From Streptomyces sp. B93 (GTDB lineage Bacteria > Actinomycetota > Actinomycetes > Streptomycetales > Streptomycetaceae): a stretch of 52,235 nt of DNA. The stretch lies in contig NZ_JAGPXL010000046.1 in assembly GCF_018070565.1 (NCBI RefSeq), positions 1-52,235 on the forward strand, in the 5' to 3' direction. Positions within the stretch are counted from its first letter, which is position 1. Every line of letters starts with the position of its first letter. Shown here piece after piece: positions 24,737 through 33,176 of this stretch. The notes under the pieces were generated by a model. It searched no databases. It was not told the DNA's origin and worked only from the letters and a program-made list of their open reading frames with translations. The translations under genes were made by a program, and so were the position numbers.

Positions 24737-25635
24737 GCGCACTCACCAGCCATCCGCCGCGCCGCGAGCCACGCAGCATCCTGCCCTGGCTGGCAGCGCC
24801 GGCGCTGGTCGTCTTCATCGGCTTCGCCGTCATCCCGCTCGTCGGTGTCTTCGTCCTCAGCTTCACCACGTGGGACGGGATCGGCAGCATCCACGCCTCC
24901 GGGCTGACCAGCTGGCGTGCGGTGCTCACCGATCCCGGGCTGCCGCACGCCCTGTGGGTCACCTTCCTGGTGATGGCCGTGTCCTGGGCCGTACAGACAC
25001 CGGCGAGCATCCTCCTCGGCACGTTCCTCGCCGGCCGCCAGCGCTACCGCGCGGTCCTGGGCGTGATCTACTTCGTCCCGCTGCTGCTCAGCTCCGCGGC
25101 GATCGCGATCGCGTACAAGGCCCTGCTTGACCCCAACTTCGGGCTCGGCGCCGGACTGAAGATCGGGGCGCTCAGCCAGGACTGGCTCGGGCGGCCCTGG
25201 CTCGCCTTCGGCGTCGTCATCTTCGTCGTCTCCTGGCAGTTCATCCCGTTCCACGCGCTGATCTACCAGGGCGGCGTCCAGCAGATCCCCAAGTCCCTCT
25301 ACGAGGCGGCGCAGCTGGACGGCGCCGGGCGCGTCCGGCAGTTCTTCAGCATCACGCTGCCGCAGCTGAAGTACACCATCATCACCTCCTCCACCCTGAT
25401 GGTCGTCGGGTCGCTGACCTTCTTCGACCTCATCTTCGTCCTGACCGAGGGCGGCCCCGGGGACGCCACCCGGGTCCTCGCGCTGGACATGTACAAGCGC
25501 GGCTTCCAGGCCAACCTGATGGGCCCGGCCAGCGCCATCGCCGTCATCCTCGTCCTGGTGGGTCTCGCCCTCGCCCTGCTGCTGCGCCGACTCGGCGGCC
25601 GGGACGCCGGTGACAGCCAACTCGAGGGGGCCTGA
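24733..25635 (+). CDS. bxlF: Sugar ABC transporter permease 1 (BxlF-like, MalF type)
   Basis: 300 residues, six membrane segments. EAA loop SLYEAAQLDGAGRVRQFFSITLPQLK near residue 195 docks the shared MsiK-type ATPase, whose gene is not here (in Streptomyces one ATPase serves many sugar importers). ATGA overlap with the binding-protein gene. Confidence 0.88.
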   Translation: MSALTSHPPRREPRSILPWLAAPALVVFIGFAVIPLVGVFVLSFTTWDGIGSIHASGLTSWRAVLTDPGLPHALWVTFLVMAVSWAVQTPASILLGTFLAGRQRYRAVLGVIYFVPLLLSSAAIAIAYKALLDPNFGLGAGLKIGALSQDWLGRPWLAFGVVIFVVSWQFIPFHALIYQGGVQQIPKSLYEAAQLDGAGRVRQFFSITLPQLKYTIITSSTLMVVGSLTFFDLIFVLTEGGPGDATRVLALDMYKRGFQANLMGPASAIAVILVLVGLALALLLRRLGGRDAGDSQLEGA

Positions 25636-25636
25636 G

Positions 25637-26533
25637 GTGACCACCACGCTGACCGAGCCGCGACGACCGCAGAAGACCACGCACCGCGAGCGCCGGGACC
25701 CGTCCCGTCCGGCGTCCCGCCGCCGCAACTGGGCCGGTGGCCTCGCGGGATGGCTCTGGCTCGTCATCGTCGCCGTACCCCTCTACTGGACCCTCATCAC
25801 CAGCCTCAAGGAGCAGAGCCGCTACTACGCGAGCAACCCGCTGGTGCCGCCGAGCGACCCCACCCTGGACAACTACCAGCTGGTCATCGAGTCGGACTTC
25901 GTCCGCTACTTCGTCAACAGCGTCGTGGTCACCGCCGGCGCCGTGGTACCGGCGGTCGTGTTCTCCTTCATGGCCGCCTACGCCATCGTGCGCGGCTGGC
26001 GCATGCGGATACTGCGCCGGATGAACTGGCTGTTCCTGATGGGCCTGGCCATCCCGCTCCAGGCGACGGTGATCCCGCTCGACCTGATCATCATCAGACT
26101 GCACCTGTACGACAGCCTGCTGGCGCTGATCCTCCCGTCGATCGCGTTCGCCATCCCGCTGTCCGTGCTGATCCTCGCCAACTTCATCCGCGACGTACCC
26201 AAGGAACTGTTCGACTCGATGCGGGTCGACGGCGCCACCGAATGGACCACGCTGTGGCGGCTGGCCGCACCGCTGACCCGGCCGGCCCTCCTCACCGTGA
26301 TCATCTTCAACGCGCTGACCATCTGGAACGGCTTCCTGCTGCCACTGGTCCTCACCCAGAGCCCCGAGCGCCGCACCCTGCCGCTCGCCCTGTGGAGCTT
26401 CCAGGGCCAGTACGGCGTCAACGTCCCCGCCGTTCTCGCCGCCGTCGTCCTCACCACCATGCCCATCCTGGTCCTGTACGCGTTCGGCCGCCGTCAGCTG
26501 CTCAGCGGACTGACCGCCGGATTCAGCCGGTGA
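25637..26533 (+). CDS. bxlG: Sugar ABC transporter permease 2 (BxlG-like, MalG type)
   Basis: 298 residues, six membrane segments after a 30-residue basic N-terminus. EAA loop ELFDSMRVDGATEWTTLWRLAAPL. Start GTG 25637 lies 1 nt after the previous stop with GAGGGGG upstream; the frame extends 27 nt earlier to an ATG without a ribosome site. Forms the heterodimeric channel with permease 1. Confidence 0.88.
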   Translation: MTTTLTEPRRPQKTTHRERRDPSRPASRRRNWAGGLAGWLWLVIVAVPLYWTLITSLKEQSRYYASNPLVPPSDPTLDNYQLVIESDFVRYFVNSVVVTAGAVVPAVVFSFMAAYAIVRGWRMRILRRMNWLFLMGLAIPLQATVIPLDLIIIRLHLYDSLLALILPSIAFAIPLSVLILANFIRDVPKELFDSMRVDGATEWTTLWRLAAPLTRPALLTVIIFNALTIWNGFLLPLVLTQSPERRTLPLALWSFQGQYGVNVPAVLAAVVLTTMPILVLYAFGRRQLLSGLTAGFSR

Positions 26534-26567
26534 CCGCCATCCCGGGACCGCCGGGTGAGGGAGGAAA

Positions 26568-28934
26568 GTGACCGCCAACGTGGCCGTAGAGCCCACCCCC
26601 GAAATCCCCCTCTGGAACGACCCCGCCCTTCCCGTCACCACCAGGGTCGACGCCCTGATCGACGCGATGACCCTCCAGGAGAAGACCGCCCAGCTGTACG
26701 GAGTGTGGGCGGGCGCCTCCGACGAGGGCGGCGAAGTGGCCCCGCACCAGCACGACATGGAGGAGGCCGTCGACCTCGAGGCCCTGCTGCCCAACGGGCT
26801 GGGACAGCTGACCCGCCCCTTCGGCACCGTCCCCGTCGACCCTGCCGTGGGCGCGCTCTCCCTGGCGCGCACCCAGGCGCGTATCGCCTCGGCGAACCGC
26901 TTCGGCATCCCCGCAGTCGCCCACGACGAATGCCTGGCCGGGTTCGCCGCCTGGGGCGCCACCGCCTACCCCGTCCCGCTGTCCTGGGGCGCCACCTTCG
27001 ACCCGGAGACGGTGCGCCGCATGGCCGCCGCCATCGGACGCGACATGCGCTCCGTCGGCGTCCACCAGGGCCTCGCGCCCGTCCTCGATGTCGTACGCGA
27101 CGCCCGCTGGGGCCGGGTGGAGGAGACCATCGGCGAGGACCCCTACCTCGTCGGCACCATCGGCACCGCCTACGTGCGGGGCCTCCAGTCCGCCGGGGTC
27201 GTCGCCACCCTCAAGCACTTCGTCGGCTACTCCGCCTCCCGCGCCGGACGCAACCTCGCGCCCGCCTCCATGGGCGCCCGCGAACGCGCGGACGTCCTGC
27301 TGCCGCCGTTCGAGATGGCCGTCCGCGAGGGCGGCGCCCACTCGGTGATGCACGCCTACACCGACACCGACGGCATTCCCGCCGCCGCCGACGGGCAACT
27401 GCTGACCGGACTCCTCCGCGACACCTGGGGCTTCGACGGCACCGTCGTCGCCGACTACTTCGGCATCGCCTTCCTGAAGACCCTGCACGGCATCGCCGCC
27501 GACTGGGCCGACGCCGCGGGCACCGCCCTCGCGGCGGGCGTCGACGTCGAACTGCCCAGCGTCAAGACCTTCGGCGACCCCCTCGTGCGGGCCGTGACCC
27601 AGGGCCGTGTACCGGAGAGGCTCATCGACCGCGCCCTGCGCCACGTCCTCCTCCAGAAGGCGGCGCTCGGCCTGCTCGACCCCGACTGGAACGCCGTACC
27701 GGCCGCACTCGACGGCGCGGACCTCGACGACCCGGCCGCTCTGCGCGGAAAGGTCGACCTGGACAGGCCCGAGAACCGCCAACTGGCCCGGGAGATCGCC
27801 GAGAAGGCGGTCGTCCTGCTCTCCAACGACGGCACCCTGCCCCTCACCCGGCCCCGCCGCATCGCCCTGATCGGCCCCAACGCGGCCGAGCCCACCGCGG
27901 TGCTGGGCTGCTACTCCTTCCCCCAGCACATCGGCGTCCGCCACCCCGGAACCCCGCTCGGCATCGAACTGCCCACCCTGCGCGACACCCTCGCCGCCGA
28001 GTTCCCCGACGCCGAGATCACCGTCGCCCGCGGCACCGGCATCGACGACGGGGACGTCTCCGGCATCCGCGAGGCCGCCCGCGCGGCCCGCCGGGCCGAC
28101 ATCGCCGTGGTGGCGCTCGGCGACCGCGCCGGGCTCTTCGGGCGGGGCACCAGCGGCGAGGGATGCGACGCCGAGGCGCTGGTCCTGCCCGGCGCGCAGC
28201 AGCACCTGCTCGACGCCCTGCTCGAAACCGGGACGCCCGTGGTCACCGTGCTGCTCGCGGGACGGCCGTACGCCGTCGGCCGGGCCGTGGACGCGTCCGC
28301 CGCGATCGTGCAGTCCTTCTTCCCCGGCGAGGAGGGCACCCACGCGATCGCCGGGGTGCTCAGCGGCCGGGTCAACCCCTCGGGACGTCTCCCCGTGAGC
28401 GTGCCGCGCCTGCCGGGTTCCCAGCCGACCACCTACCTCGGCGCCCGCCTCGCGCACGCCAGCGCGGTGTCCAACATCGACCCGACCCCGGCGTTCGCCT
28501 TCGGCCACGGCCTGTCCTACACGCGGTTCGACTGGACCGACCTGACCGTGGACGTACACGAGACGCCGACGGACGGCGAGTTCACCCTCGCGCTCACCGT
28601 CCGCAACACCGGCGAACGGCCCGGTACCGAGGTCGTCCAGCTCTACCTGCACGACCCCGTCGCCTCCGTCGTCCAGCCGGTGCAGCGCCTCGTCGGCTAC
28701 ACCCGGGTGGACCTGGAACCCGGTGAGGCCCGCCGCCTCCGGGCCACGGTCCCGGCCGACGTCGCCTCCTTCACCGGCCGCGACGGCCGACGCGTCGTCG
28801 AACCGGGCGAACTGGAGCTGCGGTTGGCCGCCTCCAGCGCGGATACGCGCCTGACGGCGAGGGTCACGCTGACCGGAGCCGCGCACCACGTGGACCACAC
28901 GCGGCGCCTGCACGCCACGATCGAGCGGGACTGA
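26568..28934 (+). CDS. bxlA: GH3 beta-glycosidase, probably intracellular beta-xylosidase (BxlA-like)
   Basis: 788 residues, no signal peptide. GH3 N-terminal barrel with KHFVGYS and the nucleophile strand GTVVADYFGIAF (Asp296), C-terminal alpha/beta domain (VVLLSNDGTLPL, VTVLLAGRPYAVG, QSFFPGEEGTHAIAGVLSG) and a fibronectin-like end (NTGERPGTEVVQLYL). Cleaves imported oligosaccharides, most likely xylobiose given the operon. GTG 26568 with GGGAGGAAA just upstream, 34 nt after the permease. Beta-glucosidase activity cannot be excluded from sequence. Confidence 0.88.
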   Translation: MTANVAVEPTPEIPLWNDPALPVTTRVDALIDAMTLQEKTAQLYGVWAGASDEGGEVAPHQHDMEEAVDLEALLPNGLGQLTRPFGTVPVDPAVGALSLARTQARIASANRFGIPAVAHDECLAGFAAWGATAYPVPLSWGATFDPETVRRMAAAIGRDMRSVGVHQGLAPVLDVVRDARWGRVEETIGEDPYLVGTIGTAYVRGLQSAGVVATLKHFVGYSASRAGRNLAPASMGARERADVLLPPFEMAVREGGAHSVMHAYTDTDGIPAAADGQLLTGLLRDTWGFDGTVVADYFGIAFLKTLHGIAADWADAAGTALAAGVDVELPSVKTFGDPLVRAVTQGRVPERLIDRALRHVLLQKAALGLLDPDWNAVPAALDGADLDDPAALRGKVDLDRPENRQLAREIAEKAVVLLSNDGTLPLTRPRRIALIGPNAAEPTAVLGCYSFPQHIGVRHPGTPLGIELPTLRDTLAAEFPDAEITVARGTGIDDGDVSGIREAARAARRADIAVVALGDRAGLFGRGTSGEGCDAEALVLPGAQQHLLDALLETGTPVVTVLLAGRPYAVGRAVDASAAIVQSFFPGEEGTHAIAGVLSGRVNPSGRLPVSVPRLPGSQPTTYLGARLAHASAVSNIDPTPAFAFGHGLSYTRFDWTDLTVDVHETPTDGEFTLALTVRNTGERPGTEVVQLYLHDPVASVVQPVQRLVGYTRVDLEPGEARRLRATVPADVASFTGRDGRRVVEPGELELRLAASSADTRLTARVTLTGAAHHVDHTRRLHATIERD

Positions 28935-28939
28935 CGGGG

Positions 28940-29770
28940 CTAGGACCTGATGAACTCCAGGATGTCGCGGTTGAGGACGTCCGGGTGCGTGGCCAGCATG
29001 CCGTGGGGGTAGCCCTCGTACGACTTCAGCGTGCCGTTCTTGAGGAGCTTGACCGTCAGCGGTGCCGAGTCCTCGTAGGGGACGACCTGGTCGTCGGTGC
29101 CGTGCGCGACGAGGACCGGGACCTCGATCTTCTTGAGGTCCTCGGTGAAGTCGGTCTCCGAGAACGCCTTGATGCACTCGTAGTGGGCGTTCGCCGCGCC
29201 CATCATCCCCTGCCGCCACCAGTTGTCGATCAGGCCCTGGGAGACCTCCGCGCCGGGCCGGTTGAACCCGTAGAACGGGCCCGAGGGCACCTCGATGTAG
29301 AACTGCGCGCGGTTGGCGGCGAGGGCCGCGCGGAACTGGTCGAAGACCTCGATCGGCGTACCGCCCGGGTTGCTCTCCGACTTCACCATGACCGGCGGGA
29401 CCGCGCCGACCAGCACCGCCTTCGCGACCCGGCCCGGCTTGGCGCGCGCGACGTAGTGCGCCACCTCACCACCGCCGGTCGAGTGCCCGATGTGGACGGC
29501 CCCTCGCAGGTCCAGCTCGTCGGTCAGTGCCGCCACGTCCGCGGCGTAGGTGTCCATCTCGTGGCCGGTCGGGGTCTGGCTGGAGCGCCCGTGGCCCCGC
29601 CGGTCATGGGCGATCACCCGATAGCCCTCGGAGAGGAAGAACAACATCTGGTTGTCCCAGTCGTCGGCGCTGAGCGGCCAGCCGTGGTGGAAGACGATCG
29701 GCTGTCCGTCGCGCGGACCCCAGTCCTTGTAGAAGATGGTCGTACCGTCGGAGGTCGTGACCGTGCCCAT
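28940..29770 (-). CDS. Alpha/beta hydrolase, cofactor-free haloperoxidase (CPO/BPO) type
   Basis: 276 residues. HHGWPLSADDW oxyanion region, nucleophile elbow HIGHSTGGGE (Ser near 98), Asp in AHGTDDQVVP and His in YPHGMLATHPD complete the triad. High similarity in pattern to Streptomyces perhydrolase/chloroperoxidase L; natural role probably esterase or lactonase. Convergent with the GH3 gene, 5 nt apart. ATG 29770 with AAGGA upstream. Confidence 0.92.
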   Translation of the reverse strand: MGTVTTSDGTTIFYKDWGPRDGQPIVFHHGWPLSADDWDNQMLFFLSEGYRVIAHDRRGHGRSSQTPTGHEMDTYAADVAALTDELDLRGAVHIGHSTGGGEVAHYVARAKPGRVAKAVLVGAVPPVMVKSESNPGGTPIEVFDQFRAALAANRAQFYIEVPSGPFYGFNRPGAEVSQGLIDNWWRQGMMGAANAHYECIKAFSETDFTEDLKKIEVPVLVAHGTDDQVVPYEDSAPLTVKLLKNGTLKSYEGYPHGMLATHPDVLNRDILEFIRS

Positions 29771-30010
29771 TGCTAATCCTTCCGCGTGCCTCGCCGAGGT
29801 GGCCGGATGATGGGGAAGCGCTGAACCGCGGCACTCACGTTACGCCTAAATCGGACACTCCTCATCCGGTGGAAGCGGCGTGTAATCGTCCCTTTGTGCG
29901 ATCTGTCCGACTCCTGCCCCAACCAGATCATTCATGCGCTACGTTCCGCGCACCGGAGACCGGCGCGACCGTACGAGGGCAGGGCGCCGTTCCGGGTGAG
30001 GGGGGAACTC

Positions 30011-30217
30011 ATGCAAGAGCACACGTTTTCTGCTTCCGGTTCCGGCATGGGCCCCGGCACCGGGGCGGGCCCGGGCCGGACGGCCCCCTACGCGGTGGGC
30101 GGCCGGTGGCCGCAGGGCACCCTCATGGTCAGCCTGACGCCCGAGGACCAGCGAGCACTGCTCGGACTGGGCCGCATCGACACCGACTCGACCGCGATGG
30201 ACGACGACCACTACTGA
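30011..30217 (+). CDS. Small orphan protein, 68 residues
   Basis: No family recognised. Start ATG 30011 has a strong GGGGGGAA site. Composition: Gly/Ser-rich N-terminal third, then PYAVGGRWPQGTLMVSLTPE, a short helix EDQRALLGLG, and an acidic tail ending DDDHY. No membrane segment and no Cys. Could be a small regulatory or structural protein, or a precursor peptide, but no modifying enzyme gene is adjacent. The codon positions are GC-biased like real Streptomyces genes. Confidence 0.55.
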   Translation: MQEHTFSASGSGMGPGTGAGPGRTAPYAVGGRWPQGTLMVSLTPEDQRALLGLGRIDTDSTAMDDDHY

Positions 30218-30229
30218 CACCAGGCGCCG

Positions 30230-30640
30230 TCACACCACCCAGGCATCGCACGCAACCGCAGCGGCACAGGCGACCACCGCCGCACACAACAGCCACATCG
30301 CCGACGCGACGGCCCGGTACTTCACCGCCGCGAATCGGGACCGCCGCGGTCACACGGCACGCGGCAGCATCCCCACCCTCGCGCCCCCGGCACCGAAACC
30401 CAGCCACCACAGCCACTGCGCCGAGGCGTCCAGGGACCGCGGGGACCACGACCCGGCCAACAGACCACCCGCGAGCGCACCGGCACCGATTCCAGCCCCG
30501 GCCCCGGCCCCGGCCAGGAGCATCTGCGCCTTGTTGTCCGCCCTGTCGATCTCACGCCACGGCTCGACGCCATCAAGTACCGCAGAAGGAAGCCATACGC
30601 CGGTTCTGCCGCCCCCGGCCCGAGCAGCCGACGCGGTCAC
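30230..30640 (-). pseudogene. Pycsar-effector-type (DUF5706-like) membrane protein, broken by in-frame TGA
   Basis: The frame from 30640 reads EIDRADNKAQMLLAGAG, then two hydrophobic segments (Gly/Ala-rich, and QWLWWLGFGAGGARVGML), then a TGA at 30352-30350. The same frame continues past the stop with RFAAVKYRAVASAMWLL and a third hydrophobic stretch to a TGA at 30230. E-x2-RADxKAxxLL plus hairpin plus K-Y-R-A-V-x2-AMWLL is the layout of the Pycsar 2TM/DUF5706 effector family. The linker between the hairpin and last helix is about 25 residues, shorter than usual, so a deletion is also likely. Lies 28 nt after an M48 protease gene on the same strand. Confidence 0.6.
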
Positions 30641-30668
30641 CCATCACGACACCGGAATGTGCCACGGT

Positions 30669-31820
30669 TCAACGCCCCACGCCCACTCCCACTCCGACCC
30701 CGTCCCTGATGAACCGCTCCGCGACGGCCTTTTTGGCGGGCTCCAACTCCCGCTCCACCGCCCCGACGGCCACATCGTCGGGCGCCACCATGGCGGGACG
30801 CACCTCCGCCTCCCTCAACACCCGGACGCGCATCCCCACGCCGTGGTGGGGGTGAGCCATGTCGCCGGAGACGCCCGCGGCGTGGGCGGCCACCTTCTGC
30901 CACAACCCCTCAGCCGCACCGGCCCGGCCGAACGTCCCGGCCTCGACCGCCAGCCGCCGCAACTCGGCGGTCACCACTCCCGACAGGCCACGGCACTCCA
31001 GCGCCTGTACGACCGCCTCCGTGGACGCGACACGGGCGGCGAGGGCGTCGGAGCGCAGTTCGGTCTCCTCGGCCAGGGACGCGGCAAGACGGTGAACCAG
31101 CCGGGCGAGCTGCCTCTGCGGCCAGGAGACGATCCACAGGCCCCATCGGGAGAGCGCGCTGTCCACGCGGAAGCGGCCGGTGGCCTGGGCCATGTCCTCC
31201 GCGAGCCGGCTCCGCGGAGAGGCGGCCATCGCCTGCTCCCGCAGCATCCCGGCCTCGTCGGCCGACGGAGCGACGCCACCGTGCACGAGCGGCAGAACGG
31301 TGCGGACCATCAGGTTGTGCCGCACATCGCCGACGGCGAAGTGCCCCAACTCGTGGGCCACACAGGCGATGCGCTGCTGCGGCGTGAGCGACTCCCACAG
31401 GGCGAGGCCGATATCGAGCCGCCTCCCACGAAGACCGAAGGGCACCGCGCTGATGGAGAAGTCATGACTCACCCGCACGGCATCGAAGCCCCGGGTGCCC
31501 AGGGACTCGGCGATCTCGTCCAGAAGCGCGAACAACCGGGGAGCGTCCTCTCGCCCCAGAACCGGCTGCTCCTGGCTCACCTTGCCGCGAGGGGGCCGCA
31601 GCGCCGCGGCCAGACAGATCAGCAGGAGCCCGAGGACGGGCTGGACGACCGTCTCCCACCCCAGGACGATCAACAGCGCGCCGCCGACGGCCAGAGCACC
31701 GATCATCAGGTGCACCACCACGGAAACGCCCACCGCGACCGCCACCGTGGCCGCCCCACTCCCTCTGACCAGCCGCACGACGCCCCGCCCCCACGAAACC
31801 GGCAACGTTGAAGCGGTCAT
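30669..31820 (-). CDS. M48-family membrane metalloprotease
   Basis: 383 residues. Two N-terminal membrane segments (about 22-75), then the zinc motif CVAHELGHFAVGD (HExxH at 156-160) and the third ligand Glu in a LAEETELRSDALAARV helix (E-x3-D). Ste24/HtpX-like membrane protease. The last residues are a (GV) repeat, GVGVGVGVGR. ATG 31820 with AGGA upstream. Adjacent to the broken Pycsar-type effector gene, possibly once an operon. Confidence 0.85.
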   Translation of the reverse strand: MTASTLPVSWGRGVVRLVRGSGAATVAVAVGVSVVVHLMIGALAVGGALLIVLGWETVVQPVLGLLLICLAAALRPPRGKVSQEQPVLGREDAPRLFALLDEIAESLGTRGFDAVRVSHDFSISAVPFGLRGRRLDIGLALWESLTPQQRIACVAHELGHFAVGDVRHNLMVRTVLPLVHGGVAPSADEAGMLREQAMAASPRSRLAEDMAQATGRFRVDSALSRWGLWIVSWPQRQLARLVHRLAASLAEETELRSDALAARVASTEAVVQALECRGLSGVVTAELRRLAVEAGTFGRAGAAEGLWQKVAAHAAGVSGDMAHPHHGVGMRVRVLREAEVRPAMVAPDDVAVGAVERELEPAKKAVAERFIRDGVGVGVGVGR

Positions 31821-31928
31821 GGGATACGTCCTGTGAGCAACGTTGACCCCACGGCACGCTCACGATTGCATGCTTGTGGTCCTCCGGTGGGGAGCCGGAG
31901 GGGGAACCGTGCCCTGTCTGGGGGGAAG

Positions 31929-33044
31929 ATGAGGAAGAACTCGAACCGGAGCACCATGAGACGCGCCCGGACCGCCCTGAGCGCGGCGGTCGCGGCCTGC
32001 GTGGTCACCGTATTACCGAACGGAGCGGCGGCCGAGACCACGGCCGTCGAGGGCGTCGCGGGCGACGCGGGAGCCGGTGTGGAGAGGATCAGCGTCGCGC
32101 CCGACGGCACCCAGGCAGACGACCACTCCACCGGCGCCTCGATCACTCCCGACGGCCGCCACATCGTCTTCGCGTCGTCGGCCCAGAACCTCACCTCCGA
32201 CCCCCCGACGGCAGGCGACAGGGTGTTCGTCCGCGACCAGCGGACGGCGCGGACCAGACAGCTGGGGAACCTGACCCCGCTTCAGCCCCCGGTGATCAGC
32301 GGCGACGGCGCGTACCTCGCCTATCCGGTGCAGTGGATCACCAACGTCCGCGTCCGCCTGTACCAGGTGGCCACGGGAGCGACGGCCGCCGTCAACTGCC
32401 TGGCCTACAGCTGCAACCAGCCCTCGATGAACGGGGACGGCCGCTACACCGCCCACGTCGTCTACTTCAACAGCCCCTCACCCGGCCAGCGCGTCGAGGT
32501 CCAGGACTCGAACACCGGCGCCAAGGAACTGATCGCCACCTTCGGCCACACCGCCTCGTCCAGGCCGTCCATCAGCGGCGACGCCCGCTACGTCGCCTAC
32601 CAGGACGCCCAGGCGAAGGACGTCTACGTGTGGGACCGCACCACCGCCACCGCCTCCGGCCCGCTCGAAGGCCCCTCCATGGCGGCGACCCTCGTCCAAC
32701 TCAGCGACGACGGCCGCAAGGTCGTCTACCTCTCGGGCACCGACACCTACGTCCACGACCTGACGGCGGGCACCGCCCAACTCGTACCGAACGTGCGCGG
32801 CGTCGCCATCGACCCCACCGGCCGCTACCTCCTGTACGCCCCCCACGACCCGGACGCCCCCTCCCTCACACTGCGCGACCTGCACACAGGCACCGACGAG
32901 ACCGTCTCGACGCAACCCGCCACAGCCGGAACCGACGCGGTCAGCAGCGGCGGCCGCGACGTCGTCTTCCACTCCACGGCCGACGACATCGTCCCCGACG
33001 ACACCAACAACAAGTCGGACATCTTCGTCCGCCACTACTACTGA
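31929..33044 (+). CDS. Exported TolB-like beta-propeller protein
   Basis: 371 residues. Signal peptide with RRAR n-region, hydrophobic core and GAAAETT cleavage region. The mature part is a series of about six propeller strands with D-G-R-x-I/V-x-F/Y-x-S repeats (PDGRHIVFASSAQN, GDGAYLAYP, GDARYVAYQD, DDGRKVVYLS, GGRDVVFHSTADDIVPDDTNNKSDIFV), matching WD40-like/TolB N-terminal repeats. Extracellular; binding partner unknown. ATG 31929 chosen; ATG 31956 with GGAG is a close alternative. Confidence 0.85.
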   Translation: MRKNSNRSTMRRARTALSAAVAACVVTVLPNGAAAETTAVEGVAGDAGAGVERISVAPDGTQADDHSTGASITPDGRHIVFASSAQNLTSDPPTAGDRVFVRDQRTARTRQLGNLTPLQPPVISGDGAYLAYPVQWITNVRVRLYQVATGATAAVNCLAYSCNQPSMNGDGRYTAHVVYFNSPSPGQRVEVQDSNTGAKELIATFGHTASSRPSISGDARYVAYQDAQAKDVYVWDRTTATASGPLEGPSMAATLVQLSDDGRKVVYLSGTDTYVHDLTAGTAQLVPNVRGVAIDPTGRYLLYAPHDPDAPSLTLRDLHTGTDETVSTQPATAGTDAVSSGGRDVVFHSTADDIVPDDTNNKSDIFVRHYY

Positions 33045-33176
33045 TCTCCGCGACCGCGAAATCGGGCAACTTCCCTGTCCTGCCCTTTCACATTTCTTGT
33101 GTATCACCATCCAGAAGTTGCGGCTCGTCGACGATAGGAGTAGCGCTCAGAACTGTTCCGCAAAGGATCTCCGTGG

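Noticed and set aside
30129..30449. Minus-strand 106-codon frame at the effector remnant
   Set aside because: The membrane-protein similarity lies in the neighbouring frame, continuous across the TGA; this frame is Arg/Gly-rich without features.
31909..31932. Seven-codon leader ORF (GTG with strong ribosome site) overlapping the beta-propeller start
   Set aside because: The ribosome site is good, but one tiny ORF without conservation data is not enough to claim a leader peptide.
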